DNA of 64,000 nt. It comes from Actinopolyspora saharensis. Lineage in GTDB: Bacteria; Actinomycetota; Actinomycetes; Mycobacteriales; Pseudonocardiaceae. The position numbers and the translations under genes are program-made. The notes beneath the pieces are model-generated. The model searched no databases. It had not been told where the DNA came from and was given only the letters and a program-made list of their open reading frames with translations. The DNA lies in NCBI RefSeq assembly GCF_900100925.1, contig NZ_FNKO01000002.1:2232001-2296000 (forward strand), written 5' to 3'. Positions 40,005 through 52,229 of this stretch are shown in pieces. Position 1 is the stretch's first letter. Every line of letters starts with the position of its first letter.

Positions 40005-40682
40005 ATGGCGGCACAGCGACGTGGACGGGACCGGGGGAGTGACTCCCCGAGCGGGGTCGGTTCCCGTGGTGCCGCTCGTGTTCGGATGACCGGCAAGGAA
40101 CGTCGTCAGCAGCTTCTCGACGTGTCCAGGGCGTTGTTCGCCGAGAAGGGGTTCGACGGTGCCTCCGTCGAGGAGATCGCGCACCGCGCGGAGGTGTCCA
40201 AGCCGGTGGTCTACGAGCACTTCGGCGGCAAGGAGGGCATCTACGCGGTGGTGGTCGACCGCGAGATGCAGGCGCTGCTCGATCGCGTAGTGTCCGCGCT
40301 CTCGGCGGGACACCCCCGCGAGCTGCTGGAGCAGGCGGCGCGGGCGCTGCTGGACTACATCGACAACTCCACCGACGGATTCCGCATCCTGGTCCGCGAC
40401 TCGCCCGTGGCCAGCGCCAGGGGGAGTTTCTCCGGGCTGTTGAACGACATAGCCAGCCAGGTGGAGCACATCTTCGGGCTGCAGTTCAGCGCCCGCGGTT
40501 ACGACCCGGAGCTGGCTCCGCTGTACAGCCAGGCCCTGGTCGGCATGGTCGCGCTCACCGGCCAGTGGTGGCTGGAGGTGCACCGCCCGGACAAGGACGA
40601 GGTGGCCGCTCACCTGGTCAACCTGGCCTGGAACGGGCTCTCGCACCTGGAGCACGACCCGGTGCTGCGCACCAGGGGCTGA
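40005..40682 (+). CDS. TetR-family regulator (FasR-like)
   Basis: A 225-residue TetR protein. The helix-turn-helix is GASVEEIAHRAEVSKPVVYEHFGGKEG (read in two blocks). The ligand domain includes GFRILVRDSPVASARGSFSG and DIASQVEHIFGLQF. These blocks resemble, from memory, the mycobacterial fatty-acid regulator FasR (Rv3208). The first ~27 residues are basic and poorly conserved, so ATG at 40086 (MTGKERRQQ) is an alternative start to ATG at 40005. Its neighbour, the desaturase, supports a role in lipid regulation. Confidence 0.85.
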   Translation: MAAQRRGRDRGSDSPSGVGSRGAARVRMTGKERRQQLLDVSRALFAEKGFDGASVEEIAHRAEVSKPVVYEHFGGKEGIYAVVVDREMQALLDRVVSALSAGHPRELLEQAARALLDYIDNSTDGFRILVRDSPVASARGSFSGLLNDIASQVEHIFGLQFSARGYDPELAPLYSQALVGMVALTGQWWLEVHRPDKDEVAAHLVNLAWNGLSHLEHDPVLRTRG

Positions 40683-40736
40683 GCGCACCGCTCCGCCACC
40701 GCGGTCGATGTCGGCAGGCCGACGCAGGCCGGACGG

Positions 40737-41267
40737 TCAGCCGGTCTGCGAGCGGTGCTCGTAACTGGCCTTGCTCCACTGGCTCACCCACTCGGGCAGC
40801 TCCGGGCGTTCCGTTCCGCTGGGCAGCAGCTGCGCCACGCGGTCGGGCGAGATCTTCTCGCCGCGCTTGGAGAGGAAGCGGAGCTGGATCACGGCCGTGG
40901 TCGTCGGTTTCCCGCCGCTGTGAACTCGGTGCTCCAGGTACAGGTGCTGCTCGTCCCAGCCGAGCACCCTGGTGCGCACGGTGAACGCGCGGAAGGGCTT
41001 CAGCGGGCGGCGGAACGATCCCGTCTCGTTGGTGACCACCGCGTGCCAGCCGTGGGGCCGCAGCGCGCGGAGCAGTCCGGAGCGCAGCATCAGGTCGATC
41101 CTGCCCAGGTCGAAGATCGAGAAGTAGACCCCGTTGTTCATGTGACCGAGCAGGTCCAGGTCCGTGGGTGCCACCCTGAAGTTCGTGGTGCACGGTCCCA
41201 GCGGGTCCACACCACGTCTGAACCGGTTCTTGATCGCGAGGACGAGCAGGCGCAGCAGCATGTTCAT
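40737..41267 (-). CDS. Hot-dog-fold acyl-CoA thioesterase
   Basis: A 176-residue protein of the 4HBT type. VAPTDLDLLGHMNNGVYFSI is the active-site block with the catalytic Asp, and VVTNETGSFRRPLKPFRAFT plus VHSGGKPTTTAVIQLRFLSK follow the hot-dog strands. The N-terminal MNMLLRLLVLAIKNRFRRG may bind the membrane. ATG at 41267 has GAGGAGGGAA 4 nt upstream, which decides it over an ATG 39 nt earlier. Convergent with the TetR gene. Confidence 0.85.
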   Translation of the reverse strand: MNMLLRLLVLAIKNRFRRGVDPLGPCTTNFRVAPTDLDLLGHMNNGVYFSIFDLGRIDLMLRSGLLRALRPHGWHAVVTNETGSFRRPLKPFRAFTVRTRVLGWDEQHLYLEHRVHSGGKPTTTAVIQLRFLSKRGEKISPDRVAQLLPSGTERPELPEWVSQWSKASYEHRSQTG

Positions 41268-41432
41268 GAGGTTCCCTCCTCGGTGGGGCCGAAAGGCGCC
41301 CGACACAAGTTACCGGCGAGTAAAAGCATGTCCGATCCACCCCGGGGGCAACGGTGAACGGCGACACAGCCGGGCAGCGGGGGAACGGACCGGTTGCCAG
41401 GTCCCGCGGGGGAATCCCGGTGAGGAGGCGCG

Positions 41433-41849
41433 ATGAGTGAACGGTCACCGTCCCTTCCCGAAGGGACCGAGACCTGGAGCGAGGACGAGCGCGAACGTGC
41501 CCGCCGGGTGCTGGCGGGCCGCGCGACCGCGGTCAACGTGCGCAGGAACGGTCCGCACCGGCGGCTGGTGCCCTGGTTGCTCTCCCAGGACCTGCTGACC
41601 TACGTCGGACATCGCGGGGGCCGCCACGGATGGCCGGAGTCCGACTTCGCCAGCCCCTTCGTCAAGCAGGCCCGCACGGACCGGGTCGCCGCGCGGGACG
41701 CCTACGAGGAGTGGCTGAACGGAAGCCCCGAGCTGCTGCGCAGGATTGACGAGGGCGAGCTCGCTGGTCGGGCCCTGGGCTGCTGGTGCGCCCCGGAGCC
41801 GTGTCACGCCGAGGTGCTCGCGCGCAGGGCGGGACGCGGGGCGGGGTGA
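41433..41849 (+). CDS. DUF4326 protein
   Basis: A 138-residue protein. The C-terminal half has the family signature [19 protein letters not shown], then YEEWL, then [20 protein letters not shown] with two Cys and one His that may bind a metal. Function unknown; family members are common in phages and bacteria and look nucleic-acid related. The N-terminal [19 protein letters not shown] is the first conserved block. ATG at 41433 follows GAGGAGGCGCG. It sits 277 nt before mfd. Confidence 0.85.
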   Translation: MSERSPSLPEGTETWSEDERERARRVLAGRATAVNVRRNGPHRRLVPWLLSQDLLTYVGHRGGRHGWPESDFASPFVKQARTDRVAARDAYEEWLNGSPELLRRIDEGELAGRALGCWCAPEPCHAEVLARRAGRGAG

Positions 41850-42126
41850 CCCGCCGTCCTCCCGGCCGGGAACCGGAGGTGCCCGCGCGGGCGGGGCCGT
41901 TCGGCTCGGAGCGGAACTCCTGCTCAGCGTTCGGGGAGCGGGTGGGCCACCCCCACCGCACGGGTCGTCGAATCCGCGTGGGAGCGGAGTCGTACGCTGG
42001 TGGCGGTGCCCGTCAGTCCGGCCTTCGGCGCCCGGTGACGCACGACACGAGGTACGTCACTTTCGCGGCGCGGCCACTGGTTGCGGGACGTGTCCGCGTT
42101 CCCTTCGTCGCGGTGCGAGGTTGTTC

Positions 42127-45768
<3,642 letters not shown>

Positions 45769-46034
45769 CGGCGTCGAGGAAGTGCTGCGCGTCGGCGAGC
45801 TACTCCGACTCCATGCCGAACCGCGGTGGGTTGACCGGAGCGAGCTCGTTGGTCTCCGCTGCTTGCAGCGCCTCCTCACCTGTCGGGGCAGTCGAAGTCG
45901 GCGGAACTCCGCGAGCTCGGTCGGACAGTCGTTCCACCTGCCATCCGTCGTAGTGGGATCGCGGAGAGCAGCTCGGGGGTGGGCGCGTTCCTCCTCGGGG
46001 TCGCGCCCGCGGACGCCCGGCGGGTGCTCCGCCC

Positions 46035-47552
46035 TCACCCCAGCGCTGCCCGGGCCGCGGGCAGCGCGGCCTCCCGGTCGCGGGTCACCACCCCGACGCG
46101 GGCCCTGCGGTCGAGCAGGTCGTCGACGTCCAGCGCGCCCTCGTGCCGCACCGCGAAGCGCAGCTCGGCGGAGGTGACCGACAGGCCCTCGGCCACCGGT
46201 TCCGCCGCCGGATCTCCGGCGGCCTGCTCGAGCACGGCGGTGGCCTCGGTGCCGTACCGTCCGACGAGGCGGCGGGGCGCGGGAACCCGCGACAGCCGCG
46301 CCCGCGAGTCCGCCCCCACCAGCGGCAGCCGCTCGGTGCGGCACGGCCCCGCCGGAAGGCCGGAGCGCCGGACGGCCGCGTCCACCGCGTCGGCGGCCAT
46401 GCGGCGGTAGGTGGTCAGCTTGCCGCCCACCACGCTGAGCACGCCGCCGCTGCCCGGCAGCACCGCGTGGCTCCGGGACAGGTCGGCGCTGCCGCCCGCA
46501 CCGCCGTCCAGCAGCGGACGCAGCCCCGAGTAGGTGTCGAGCACGTCGGCCGAGCTCAGCGGTTCGGTCAGCACGGTGTTGATCGTCTCCAGCAGGAAGT
46601 CCACCTCGTGCGCCGCTGCCTCCGGAACGTCCGGCACCTGCCCCGGCGCCTCCTCGTCGGTAAGTCCGATGTGGACTCTCCCGTCGTCGGCGGGCAGCGC
46701 GAAGACGAACCGGTTGGTCGTGCCCGGCACCGGCACCGTCAGCCCCGCTGCGAGCCCGGGCAGCGACTCGGCCGCGACCACCAGGTGCGTCCCCCGGCTG
46801 GGGCGCAGCGTGAGCTCGGGGGAGATCTCATCGGCCCAAACTCCGGCCGCGTTGACCACGGCGCGGGCCCGGACGGGGACGGTCTGTCCGCCGAGCCGGT
46901 CGCGCAGCACGGCCCCCTGCCCGGTCACCTCCTCCGCGGCGCAGCGGGTGAGCACCCTGGCCCCGTGCCCGGCGGCGGTGCGCGCGACCGCGGTGACCAG
47001 CCTGGCGTCGTCGGTGAGCTGTCCGTCCCAGGCCAGCAGTCCGCCGCGCAGCCGCTCGTGCCGAACCGGCGGTGCCATGCGCAGGGTCTCGGCCGCGCCG
47101 ATCCTGCGGGAACCGGGCAGCGCCGTGGAGCCGGTCCGCGCCGCGAGGCGCAGCGCGTCCCCGGCGAGGAAGCCGGCCCGCACCAGCGCGGCCCGCCGCG
47201 CGCTCGTTCCCGGGAGCAGCGGCACCAGCTGCGGCAGCGGGCGCGTCAGGTGCGGCGCGGTGGTGCGCATCAGGACACCGCGCTCCACGGCGCTCTCGTG
47301 AGCCACGCCGACGTCGCCGGAGGCCAGGTAGCGCAGTCCACCGTGGACGAGCTTGGAGCTCCACCTGCTGGTCCCGAAGGCCAGGTCGTGCTTCTCGACC
47401 AGCACCACCGACAAACCTCTGGACGCGGCGTCGAGCGCCACTCCCGTCCCGGTGATGCCGCCACCCACCACCAGCAGATCCACCCGCCCGCCGTCGGCCA
47501 GTTCGGACAGTTCCCGCTCCCTGCGGGCTGCGTTGAGCGAGGTGTCGCGCAC
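46035..47552 (-). CDS. glpD: Glycerol-3-phosphate dehydrogenase (FAD, aerobic)
   Basis: Oxidises glycerol-3-phosphate to dihydroxyacetone phosphate at the membrane, passing electrons to quinone. The FAD fold starts with VDLLVVGGGITGTGVALDAA (about 24), and KHDLAFGTSRWSSKLVHGGLRYL is a strong GlpD block. DTYSGLRPLL and SVVGGKLTTYRRMA are C-terminal conserved blocks. 505 residues from GTG at 47552. Starts 3 nt after the TetR stop, so TetR-glpD form an operon. Gene order glpD-TetR / flavoprotein-lipid kinase is as I recall for Rv2249c-Rv2252. Confidence 0.94.
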   Translation of the reverse strand: MRDTSLNAARRERELSELADGGRVDLLVVGGGITGTGVALDAASRGLSVVLVEKHDLAFGTSRWSSKLVHGGLRYLASGDVGVAHESAVERGVLMRTTAPHLTRPLPQLVPLLPGTSARRAALVRAGFLAGDALRLAARTGSTALPGSRRIGAAETLRMAPPVRHERLRGGLLAWDGQLTDDARLVTAVARTAAGHGARVLTRCAAEEVTGQGAVLRDRLGGQTVPVRARAVVNAAGVWADEISPELTLRPSRGTHLVVAAESLPGLAAGLTVPVPGTTNRFVFALPADDGRVHIGLTDEEAPGQVPDVPEAAAHEVDFLLETINTVLTEPLSSADVLDTYSGLRPLLDGGAGGSADLSRSHAVLPGSGGVLSVVGGKLTTYRRMAADAVDAAVRRSGLPAGPCRTERLPLVGADSRARLSRVPAPRRLVGRYGTEATAVLEQAAGDPAAEPVAEGLSVTSAELRFAVRHEGALDVDDLLDRRARVGVVTRDREAALPAARAALG

Positions 47553-47555
47553 GGT

Positions 47556-48143
47556 TCACTCCTTCGCGGGGGAATCGGCGGGGCGCAGGTAGCCCTCGAG
47601 CAGCGACCGCAGCTGCTCGTCCAGGCGTTCGGCCGGCAGCTGGTCGGCCACGATGCGCGGGGAGAGCACGGCGGACTGCGTGACCAGCAGCAGCATCGCC
47701 GCGAGCTCCTCGGGATCGCCGTCGGCGATCGAGCCGTCCCGCTGGCCCTCCCGCACGGCCGCGGCGAACACCTCCAGGATCTCCCGCTGGCTGGTGCCGA
47801 TCCGGTCGAAGGTGTAGGTGATCAGCAGTTCCGGGTCGGTCTCCAGAATCTTGCGCAGCAGCGGGTGCTCCCGCACGGCCGCGGCGGTGCTCACGATCCG
47901 GTCCACGCCGCGCACCCGCGCGTTGCCGCTCGTCCCGGAGTCCGCGGGCAGCAGCGCGCGGAGCTCCCGGGTCAGCAGGTCGGCCGTCAGCGAGCGCACG
48001 TCCTGCCAGCGCCGGTAGACGGTCGGCCTGCTCACCCCGGCGCGCCGGGCCACCTCGGTCAGCGTCGTGCGACGCATCCCCACGGCCAGGACGCAGCCGC
48101 GCGCCGCGTCCAGGATGGCATCTTCGTTACGACTTGACGTCAT
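47556..48143 (-). CDS. TetR-family regulator of the glpD/AGPS divergent locus
   Basis: A 195-residue TetR protein with helix-turn-helix TTLTEVARRAGVSRPTVYRRW near residue 26 and a ligand domain that includes ILETDPELLITYTFDRIG. ATG at 48143 is only 17 nt from the ATG of the divergent flavoprotein, so it probably controls both directions. glpD follows 3 nt after its stop. A minus-strand TACAGT hexamer ends 7 nt before the ATG, suggesting a leaderless mRNA. Confidence 0.9.
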   Translation of the reverse strand: MTSSRNEDAILDAARGCVLAVGMRRTTLTEVARRAGVSRPTVYRRWQDVRSLTADLLTRELRALLPADSGTSGNARVRGVDRIVSTAAAVREHPLLRKILETDPELLITYTFDRIGTSQREILEVFAAAVREGQRDGSIADGDPEELAAMLLLVTQSAVLSPRIVADQLPAERLDEQLRSLLEGYLRPADSPAKE

Positions 48144-48160
48144 CTGTAAAACTGTAGCGC
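48144..48160. promoter_or_regulatory. 17-bp divergent spacer with overlapping promoter elements
   Basis: The two start codons are separated by 17 bases (CTGTAAAACTGTAGCGC). On the minus strand TACAGT (within CTACAGTTTTACAG) sits 7 nt before the TetR ATG and would give a leaderless transcript. CTGTA occurs twice, 8 nt apart, as a possible half-site repeat for the TetR protein. TGACGTCA (48133-48140) is a perfect palindrome inside the TetR coding start. No ribosome-binding site can fit for either gene unless it lies in the other's coding region. Confidence 0.45.
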
Positions 48161-49771
48161 ATGTCCGTACCGCACGACCGCATCCCGACCCCGGCGTGGA
48201 ACGCCTGGGGCAGCGGGGAGGACGCGAGCCCGCTGGACGAGAGCCTGCGCGCGCTGCTGGAGGAGGGACTGGGGGTGCCCCGGCGCGACACTCCCCCGGT
48301 CGACGAGAGCGAGGTGCGGCTGCGGGAGTCGGAGCTGCCCGCCGAGGTGCGCTCCGAGCTCGCGGGGATCGTCGGCGCCTCGCGGGTGCGGACCGACGAT
48401 CACACGCGGCTGCGGCACGCGGGCGGCAAGAGCACCCCGGACCTGCTGCGGCGCCGCTCGGGGGAGGCCGAGGTCGCCGACGCCGTCGTCTTCCCGGGCG
48501 AGCACGCGGAAGTCGAGAACGTGCTGCGCTGCTGCTCCCGCCACGGCATCGCCGTGACGGCCTTCGGCGGGGGGACCAGCGTGGTCGGCGGGGTGGAACC
48601 GCTTCGCGGTGGGTTCGCCGCCGTCGTCACCCTGGACCTCGCGCGGCTGGACGGCTTGCTGCGGTTGGACACCGAGTCCGGCACGGCGACGTTGCAGGCG
48701 GGCCTGCGCGGTCCCGAGGCCGAGGAGCTGCTCGGCGCGCACGGGTACTCGCTCGGCCACTTCCCGCAGAGCTTCGAGTACGCCACCATCGGCGGTTTCG
48801 CGGCCACCAGGTCCTCCGGGCAGGCCTCGGCCGGGTACGGGCGGTTCGACGACATGGTCGTCGACCTGAGGGCGGCCACCCCGCGCGGAACCCTCGGTCC
48901 GGGCCGGGCGCCCGCCTCGGCAGCGGGGCCGGACCTGCGGCAGCTGCTGCTCGGCTCGGAGGGGACGTTCGGAGTGATCACCGAGGTGACGGTGCGGATC
49001 CACCCCGTGCCAGCCGAGAAGCACCACGAGGCGTGGTCCTTTCCCGACTTCGGCGCCGGCTCGGCCGCCTTGCGCGAGCTCGCGCGGACCGGGGCGCTGC
49101 CCACTGTGGCCCGCCTGTCCGACGAGGTGGAGACCGGGCTCAACCTGTCCTCGGAGGAAGTGGGTGGCCCGGCGGCCTCGGACGGCTGCCTGCTGGTCAC
49201 CACCTACGAGGGCAGCGCCGAGCACGTGGCGGCGCGGCACTCCGAGGCCGCAGAGCTGCTGCGCGCGGCCGGGGGCGCCTCGCTCGGTCCGGAGCCCGCG
49301 ATCTCCTGGGAGCGGGGCCGGTTCCACGCGCCCCACCTGCGCGACGCGCTGCTGGACGTCAACGCGCTGGCCGAGACCCTGGAGACCGCGACGAGCTGGG
49401 CGAACCTGCACGCCACCCACGCCGCGGTGCGGGACGCGCTGACGGAGTCCCTGACCGAGCAGGGGACACCGCCGCTGGTCATGTGCCACGTCTCGCACGT
49501 CTACCCGACCGGGGCCTCGCTGTACTTCACCGTGGCCTGCGCCCGCGGCCGGGAGCCCGTCGAGCAGTGGCGGCGGGCCAAGCGGGCCGCCGCCGAGGCG
49601 ATCGCTGCGGTCGGGGCCACGATCACGCACCACCACGCGGTCGGGCTGGACCACAGGGAGTGGATGACCGCGGAAGTCGGTGACCTCGGCGTGGAGGTGC
49701 TGCGCGCGGTCAAGTCCGCCGTGGACCCGGAAGGGGTGCTCAACCCGGGAAAGCTCGTTCCCCCGGAATGA
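48161..49771 (+). CDS. FAD-binding oxidase / alkyldihydroxyacetonephosphate synthase-like flavoprotein
   Basis: A 536-residue flavoprotein with a PCMH-type FAD domain (about 95-280), including VTAFGGGTSVVGGVEPLRGG and ESFEYATIGGFAATRSSGQAS-like sequence (read in parts), then a C-terminal AGPS-type cap with HVYPTGASLYFT and ITHHHAVGLDHREWM. The HHH motif is that of AGPS, which makes ether bonds on dihydroxyacetone phosphate; actinobacterial members may also be lactate/2-hydroxyacid-type oxidases. ATG at 48161 is 17 nt from the divergent TetR. Downstream is a lipid kinase, so a lipid role is likely but not proven. Confidence 0.82.
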   Translation: MSVPHDRIPTPAWNAWGSGEDASPLDESLRALLEEGLGVPRRDTPPVDESEVRLRESELPAEVRSELAGIVGASRVRTDDHTRLRHAGGKSTPDLLRRRSGEAEVADAVVFPGEHAEVENVLRCCSRHGIAVTAFGGGTSVVGGVEPLRGGFAAVVTLDLARLDGLLRLDTESGTATLQAGLRGPEAEELLGAHGYSLGHFPQSFEYATIGGFAATRSSGQASAGYGRFDDMVVDLRAATPRGTLGPGRAPASAAGPDLRQLLLGSEGTFGVITEVTVRIHPVPAEKHHEAWSFPDFGAGSAALRELARTGALPTVARLSDEVETGLNLSSEEVGGPAASDGCLLVTTYEGSAEHVAARHSEAAELLRAAGGASLGPEPAISWERGRFHAPHLRDALLDVNALAETLETATSWANLHATHAAVRDALTESLTEQGTPPLVMCHVSHVYPTGASLYFTVACARGREPVEQWRRAKRAAAEAIAAVGATITHHHAVGLDHREWMTAEVGDLGVEVLRAVKSAVDPEGVLNPGKLVPPE

Positions 49772-49865
49772 CGTTCGGCGGGGCCGGGCGGAGTCACCGC
49801 ACCGGTGGTCGAGCACACCGAGCAGGGTGCGGACAGGTATTGGCACGGTGAACGGGGAGCGGCCG

Positions 49866-50741
49866 GTGCGCGACATCTCCTTGCTCGTCAATCCGGCCTC
49901 CGGTGGGGGACGGGCGCGCGAGACGGCCCGCCGCGCGATCGACTGGTTGCGTCGTGCCGGGGCGGTCGTCGACGAGCTCGTGGGAGGCGACGCCGCCGAG
50001 TCGGCCGAGCTGGCCCGCCGAGCCGTGGCGAGCGGTACCGATGCGCTAGTGGCCTGCGGTGGTGACGGGGTCGTGAACCTCGCGCTGCGGGCGGCGGTCG
50101 GGACCACTACGCCGATCGGGCTGATCCCGGCGGGAACCGGCAATGACTACGCCCGCATGCTGGGGCTCCACGGCAGTGACCCGGAGACGGCCGCGCGCGT
50201 GGTGCTGGACGGTGGAACCAGGGCGATCGACGCCGCGCGCTGCGGGGACCGCTGGTTCGGAACGGTGCTGGCGGGCGGGTTCGACGCCAGGGTCAACGAG
50301 CGCACCAACCGCATGTCCTGGCCGCGCGGCAAGTGGCGCTACAACCTGGCCGTGCTGGCGGAACTGGCCAGGTTGCGGCCGCTGGACTACGCGTTGGAAC
50401 TGGACGGCGAGCGCAGGCGCACGCGGGCCGTGCTCGTGGCGGTGGGCAACGGTGCGAGCTACGGGGGAGGGATGCGGATCTGCCCGGACGCCGTGCCCGA
50501 CGACGGGGTGCTCGACGTGACCGTGATCGGGCCGGTCACGGCCGGGCGGCTGGTCCGCGTCCTGCCGACCGTCTACAGCGGAAAGCACGTGGACCACCCC
50601 CAGGTGAGCACCTTCAGGGCCCGGAGGGTATCGGTGTCGGTTCCCGGGGTGACCGCCTACGCGGACGGGGAGCCACTGGCCGGGACGCCGTTGGACGTGG
50701 AGTGCGTCCCGCGCGCGGTCGACGTCCTGGTTCCCGGCTGA
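49866..50741 (+). CDS. Diacylglycerol kinase-family lipid kinase
   Basis: A 291-residue DAGK catalytic-domain protein. ISLLVNPASGGGRARET, VACGGDGVVNLAL and IPAGTGNDYARMLG are the nucleotide-binding blocks, and VPGVTAYADGEPLAGTPLDV is the C-terminal signature. Phosphorylates diacylglycerol or a related lipid; the mycobacterial homologue that I recall at this position (Rv2252) feeds phosphatidylinositol mannosides. GTG at 49866 is chosen for the GGGGAG site 6 nt upstream; GTG at 49848 is possible. Follows the AGPS-like gene on the same strand. Confidence 0.9.
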   Translation: MRDISLLVNPASGGGRARETARRAIDWLRRAGAVVDELVGGDAAESAELARRAVASGTDALVACGGDGVVNLALRAAVGTTTPIGLIPAGTGNDYARMLGLHGSDPETAARVVLDGGTRAIDAARCGDRWFGTVLAGGFDARVNERTNRMSWPRGKWRYNLAVLAELARLRPLDYALELDGERRRTRAVLVAVGNGASYGGGMRICPDAVPDDGVLDVTVIGPVTAGRLVRVLPTVYSGKHVDHPQVSTFRARRVSVSVPGVTAYADGEPLAGTPLDVECVPRAVDVLVPG

Positions 50742-50761
50742 TCCGATCGACGTCGCGGTTC

Positions 50762-50945
50762 GAGCCCGCCCGGTGTCGGGGCACCCGCAGCGAGAGCCCG
50801 CGAGGGGTCCGGCCACGAAACCGCCTACGCGAACCGAGTTCCCTGAAAGAGCTCCGCCTCGACGCAGGCGCTTACGAGTCTACGCAGGACGATCGACCGC
50901 GAGAGGTTCCGCCAGGTGACCCGCCAAGCAACCGGCACCGCCGAG
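50762..50945 (-). repeat. Structured intergenic repeat, two truncated copies I
   Basis: Read on the minus strand, the first starts about 15 nt after the stop of the small gene at 50958. Both copies have the 5' module (TGGCGGAACCTCTCGCGG, and GTGGCCGGACCCCTCGCG) and partial left stem arms. The second goes on through GCTCTCGCTGCGGG to CCCGACACCGGG and stops. Neither has the apical GTAG hairpin. A tail module (GTAAGCGCCTGCGTCG) separates them. Confidence 0.75.
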
Positions 50946-50957
50946 TCGCCAACAAAC

Positions 50958-51221
50958 TCAGAAGTCCCAGATGACTCCGGAGCAGCCCCGCTGCTCGGCG
51001 AGCTCGCCGCAGCGGAGGCACTGCCGCTGGATCGCGGCCGTGGTCGGGACGCGGCCCGCCGGGGTCGGGAACGGCAGCCGGATCCAGTGCTGACACAGCG
51101 TCGGCACCCACTCGTCAGGCGGGTGCGCTCCGGGGATCACCTCGGTGGCGTGCCGGACGTCGGTGGACAGCCCGACGATCCAGAACACGTCGTCGCGCTC
51201 GTCGTACGGATTCGGGAACAT
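50958..51221 (-). CDS. Small protein of unknown function with cysteine pair
   Basis: An 87-residue protein (MFPNPYDERDDVFWIVGLST...). It has three late cysteines, QCLRCGELAEQRGC, that could form a metal knuckle or disulphide, and ends GVIWDF. No signal peptide. ATG at 51221 is preceded by AAAGGA 8 nt upstream. Divergent from the XRE regulator, with which it may share regulation. I do not recognise the family, but related proteins appear next to XRE/DUF397 pairs in actinomycetes. Confidence 0.65.
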   Translation of the reverse strand: MFPNPYDERDDVFWIVGLSTDVRHATEVIPGAHPPDEWVPTLCQHWIRLPFPTPAGRVPTTAAIQRQCLRCGELAEQRGCSGVIWDF

Positions 51222-51383
51222 GGTCGTCCTTTCGGATCAATTCCAGGTCAGCTCCTTACCGCGGTGAACCTAGATCGCTAAGCTGTGTCTCACGAATTTG
51301 AAACAAAGCAGCACAAAATGAACTGAGAATATTTTTGTTTCAGCGAGTGACACAGGCGATCCAGTGGAATCGGAGGTGAGAGT

Positions 51384-52229
51384 GTGAGTGGTACTGCCAA
51401 GCTGCGTCAGGTTGGAGTCGGAGTGAAACTGCGCGAACTCTGAGAAAAGAGCGGAATGACCACCCGATCGGTGGCATCTTCGCTCGGGGTGTCCCCCTCC
51501 TCGGTGAATCGAACGGAGATGGGGCAGCGAATCCCCAATCGCGACGAGATGAACGCACTGTGCGCGCTGTACGGGGTGACGGGTGACGAGAAGGTGCTCC
51601 TGGTGGAGAAGGCAGCGACACCGCTGGAAAACACCGCATGGCTGGAGCTGGCATCTCGGGAGCCAGGTGAGATGACCAGCTTGACGGTCCTGGAGCGGGA
51701 GGCTCGCAGCATCAAGAACGTCGAGGTCGCGCTGATACCGGGGCTCGCTCAGACCCCTGACTACTCGCGTTTGATGATGAGCACTGTCGATGTTCCGGAC
51801 CAGGACCTTGACCAGCGTGTGGCGGCACGGTTGGGTAGGCAAGCGCTGCTGTCGCGGCGCTGTCCTCCTGAGGTGAGCTTCTTCGTGGACGAAGGAGCGT
51901 TGCGACGAACCTTGGGGGACACGAGGGTGATGCGCGAGCAGTTGGAGCATCTGCTGGTGGTTCAACGTCGTGACTGGGTCACGCTGCGCGTCATTCCGCT
52001 GGACGCTCGGGCACACCCCGCCATGGACGGTTCGTTCACGCTGTACGAGCTACCGGACGGCGAACTCTACGTCTTCGTGGAGTCCCGCGTCTTCGGTGTT
52101 TTCCTCACGGAACCCGCCGATGTGGACCCATTCGTGGAAGCATGCCGGAAGCTGGAAGAACACGCGTTGGACGAGTCGGGGAGCAACGCGCTGATCGAGG
52201 AGATCGTGGAAGGACTGAGCGATGAGTGA
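51384..52229 (+). pseudogene. XRE-family regulator with DUF5753 domain, in-frame TGA in the helix-turn-helix
   Basis: From GTG at 51384 the frame reads VSGTAKLRQVGVGVKLREL, then TGA (51441-51443), then EKSGMTTRSVASSLGVSPSS and on to 52229 without a frame change. In relatives this stretch reads ...LRELRE..., so CGA has become TGA. The remaining part holds the recognition helix (SVASSLGVSPSSVNRTEMG) and the C-terminal DUF5753 ligand domain (ENTAWLELASREPGEM to the end). ATG at 51456 could restart translation (257 residues) but the product would lack HTH helix 1. The protein's partner, a DUF397 gene, overlaps its end by 8 nt. Its relatives (e.g. WhiJ-type) regulate development with DUF397 partners. 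Confidence 0.8.

Noticed and set aside
51456..52229. Calling the XRE regulator as an intact gene from ATG 51456
   Set aside because: The coherent family sequence continues upstream across the TGA to GTG 51384, so the shorter frame is a remnant or restart product rather than the natural gene.
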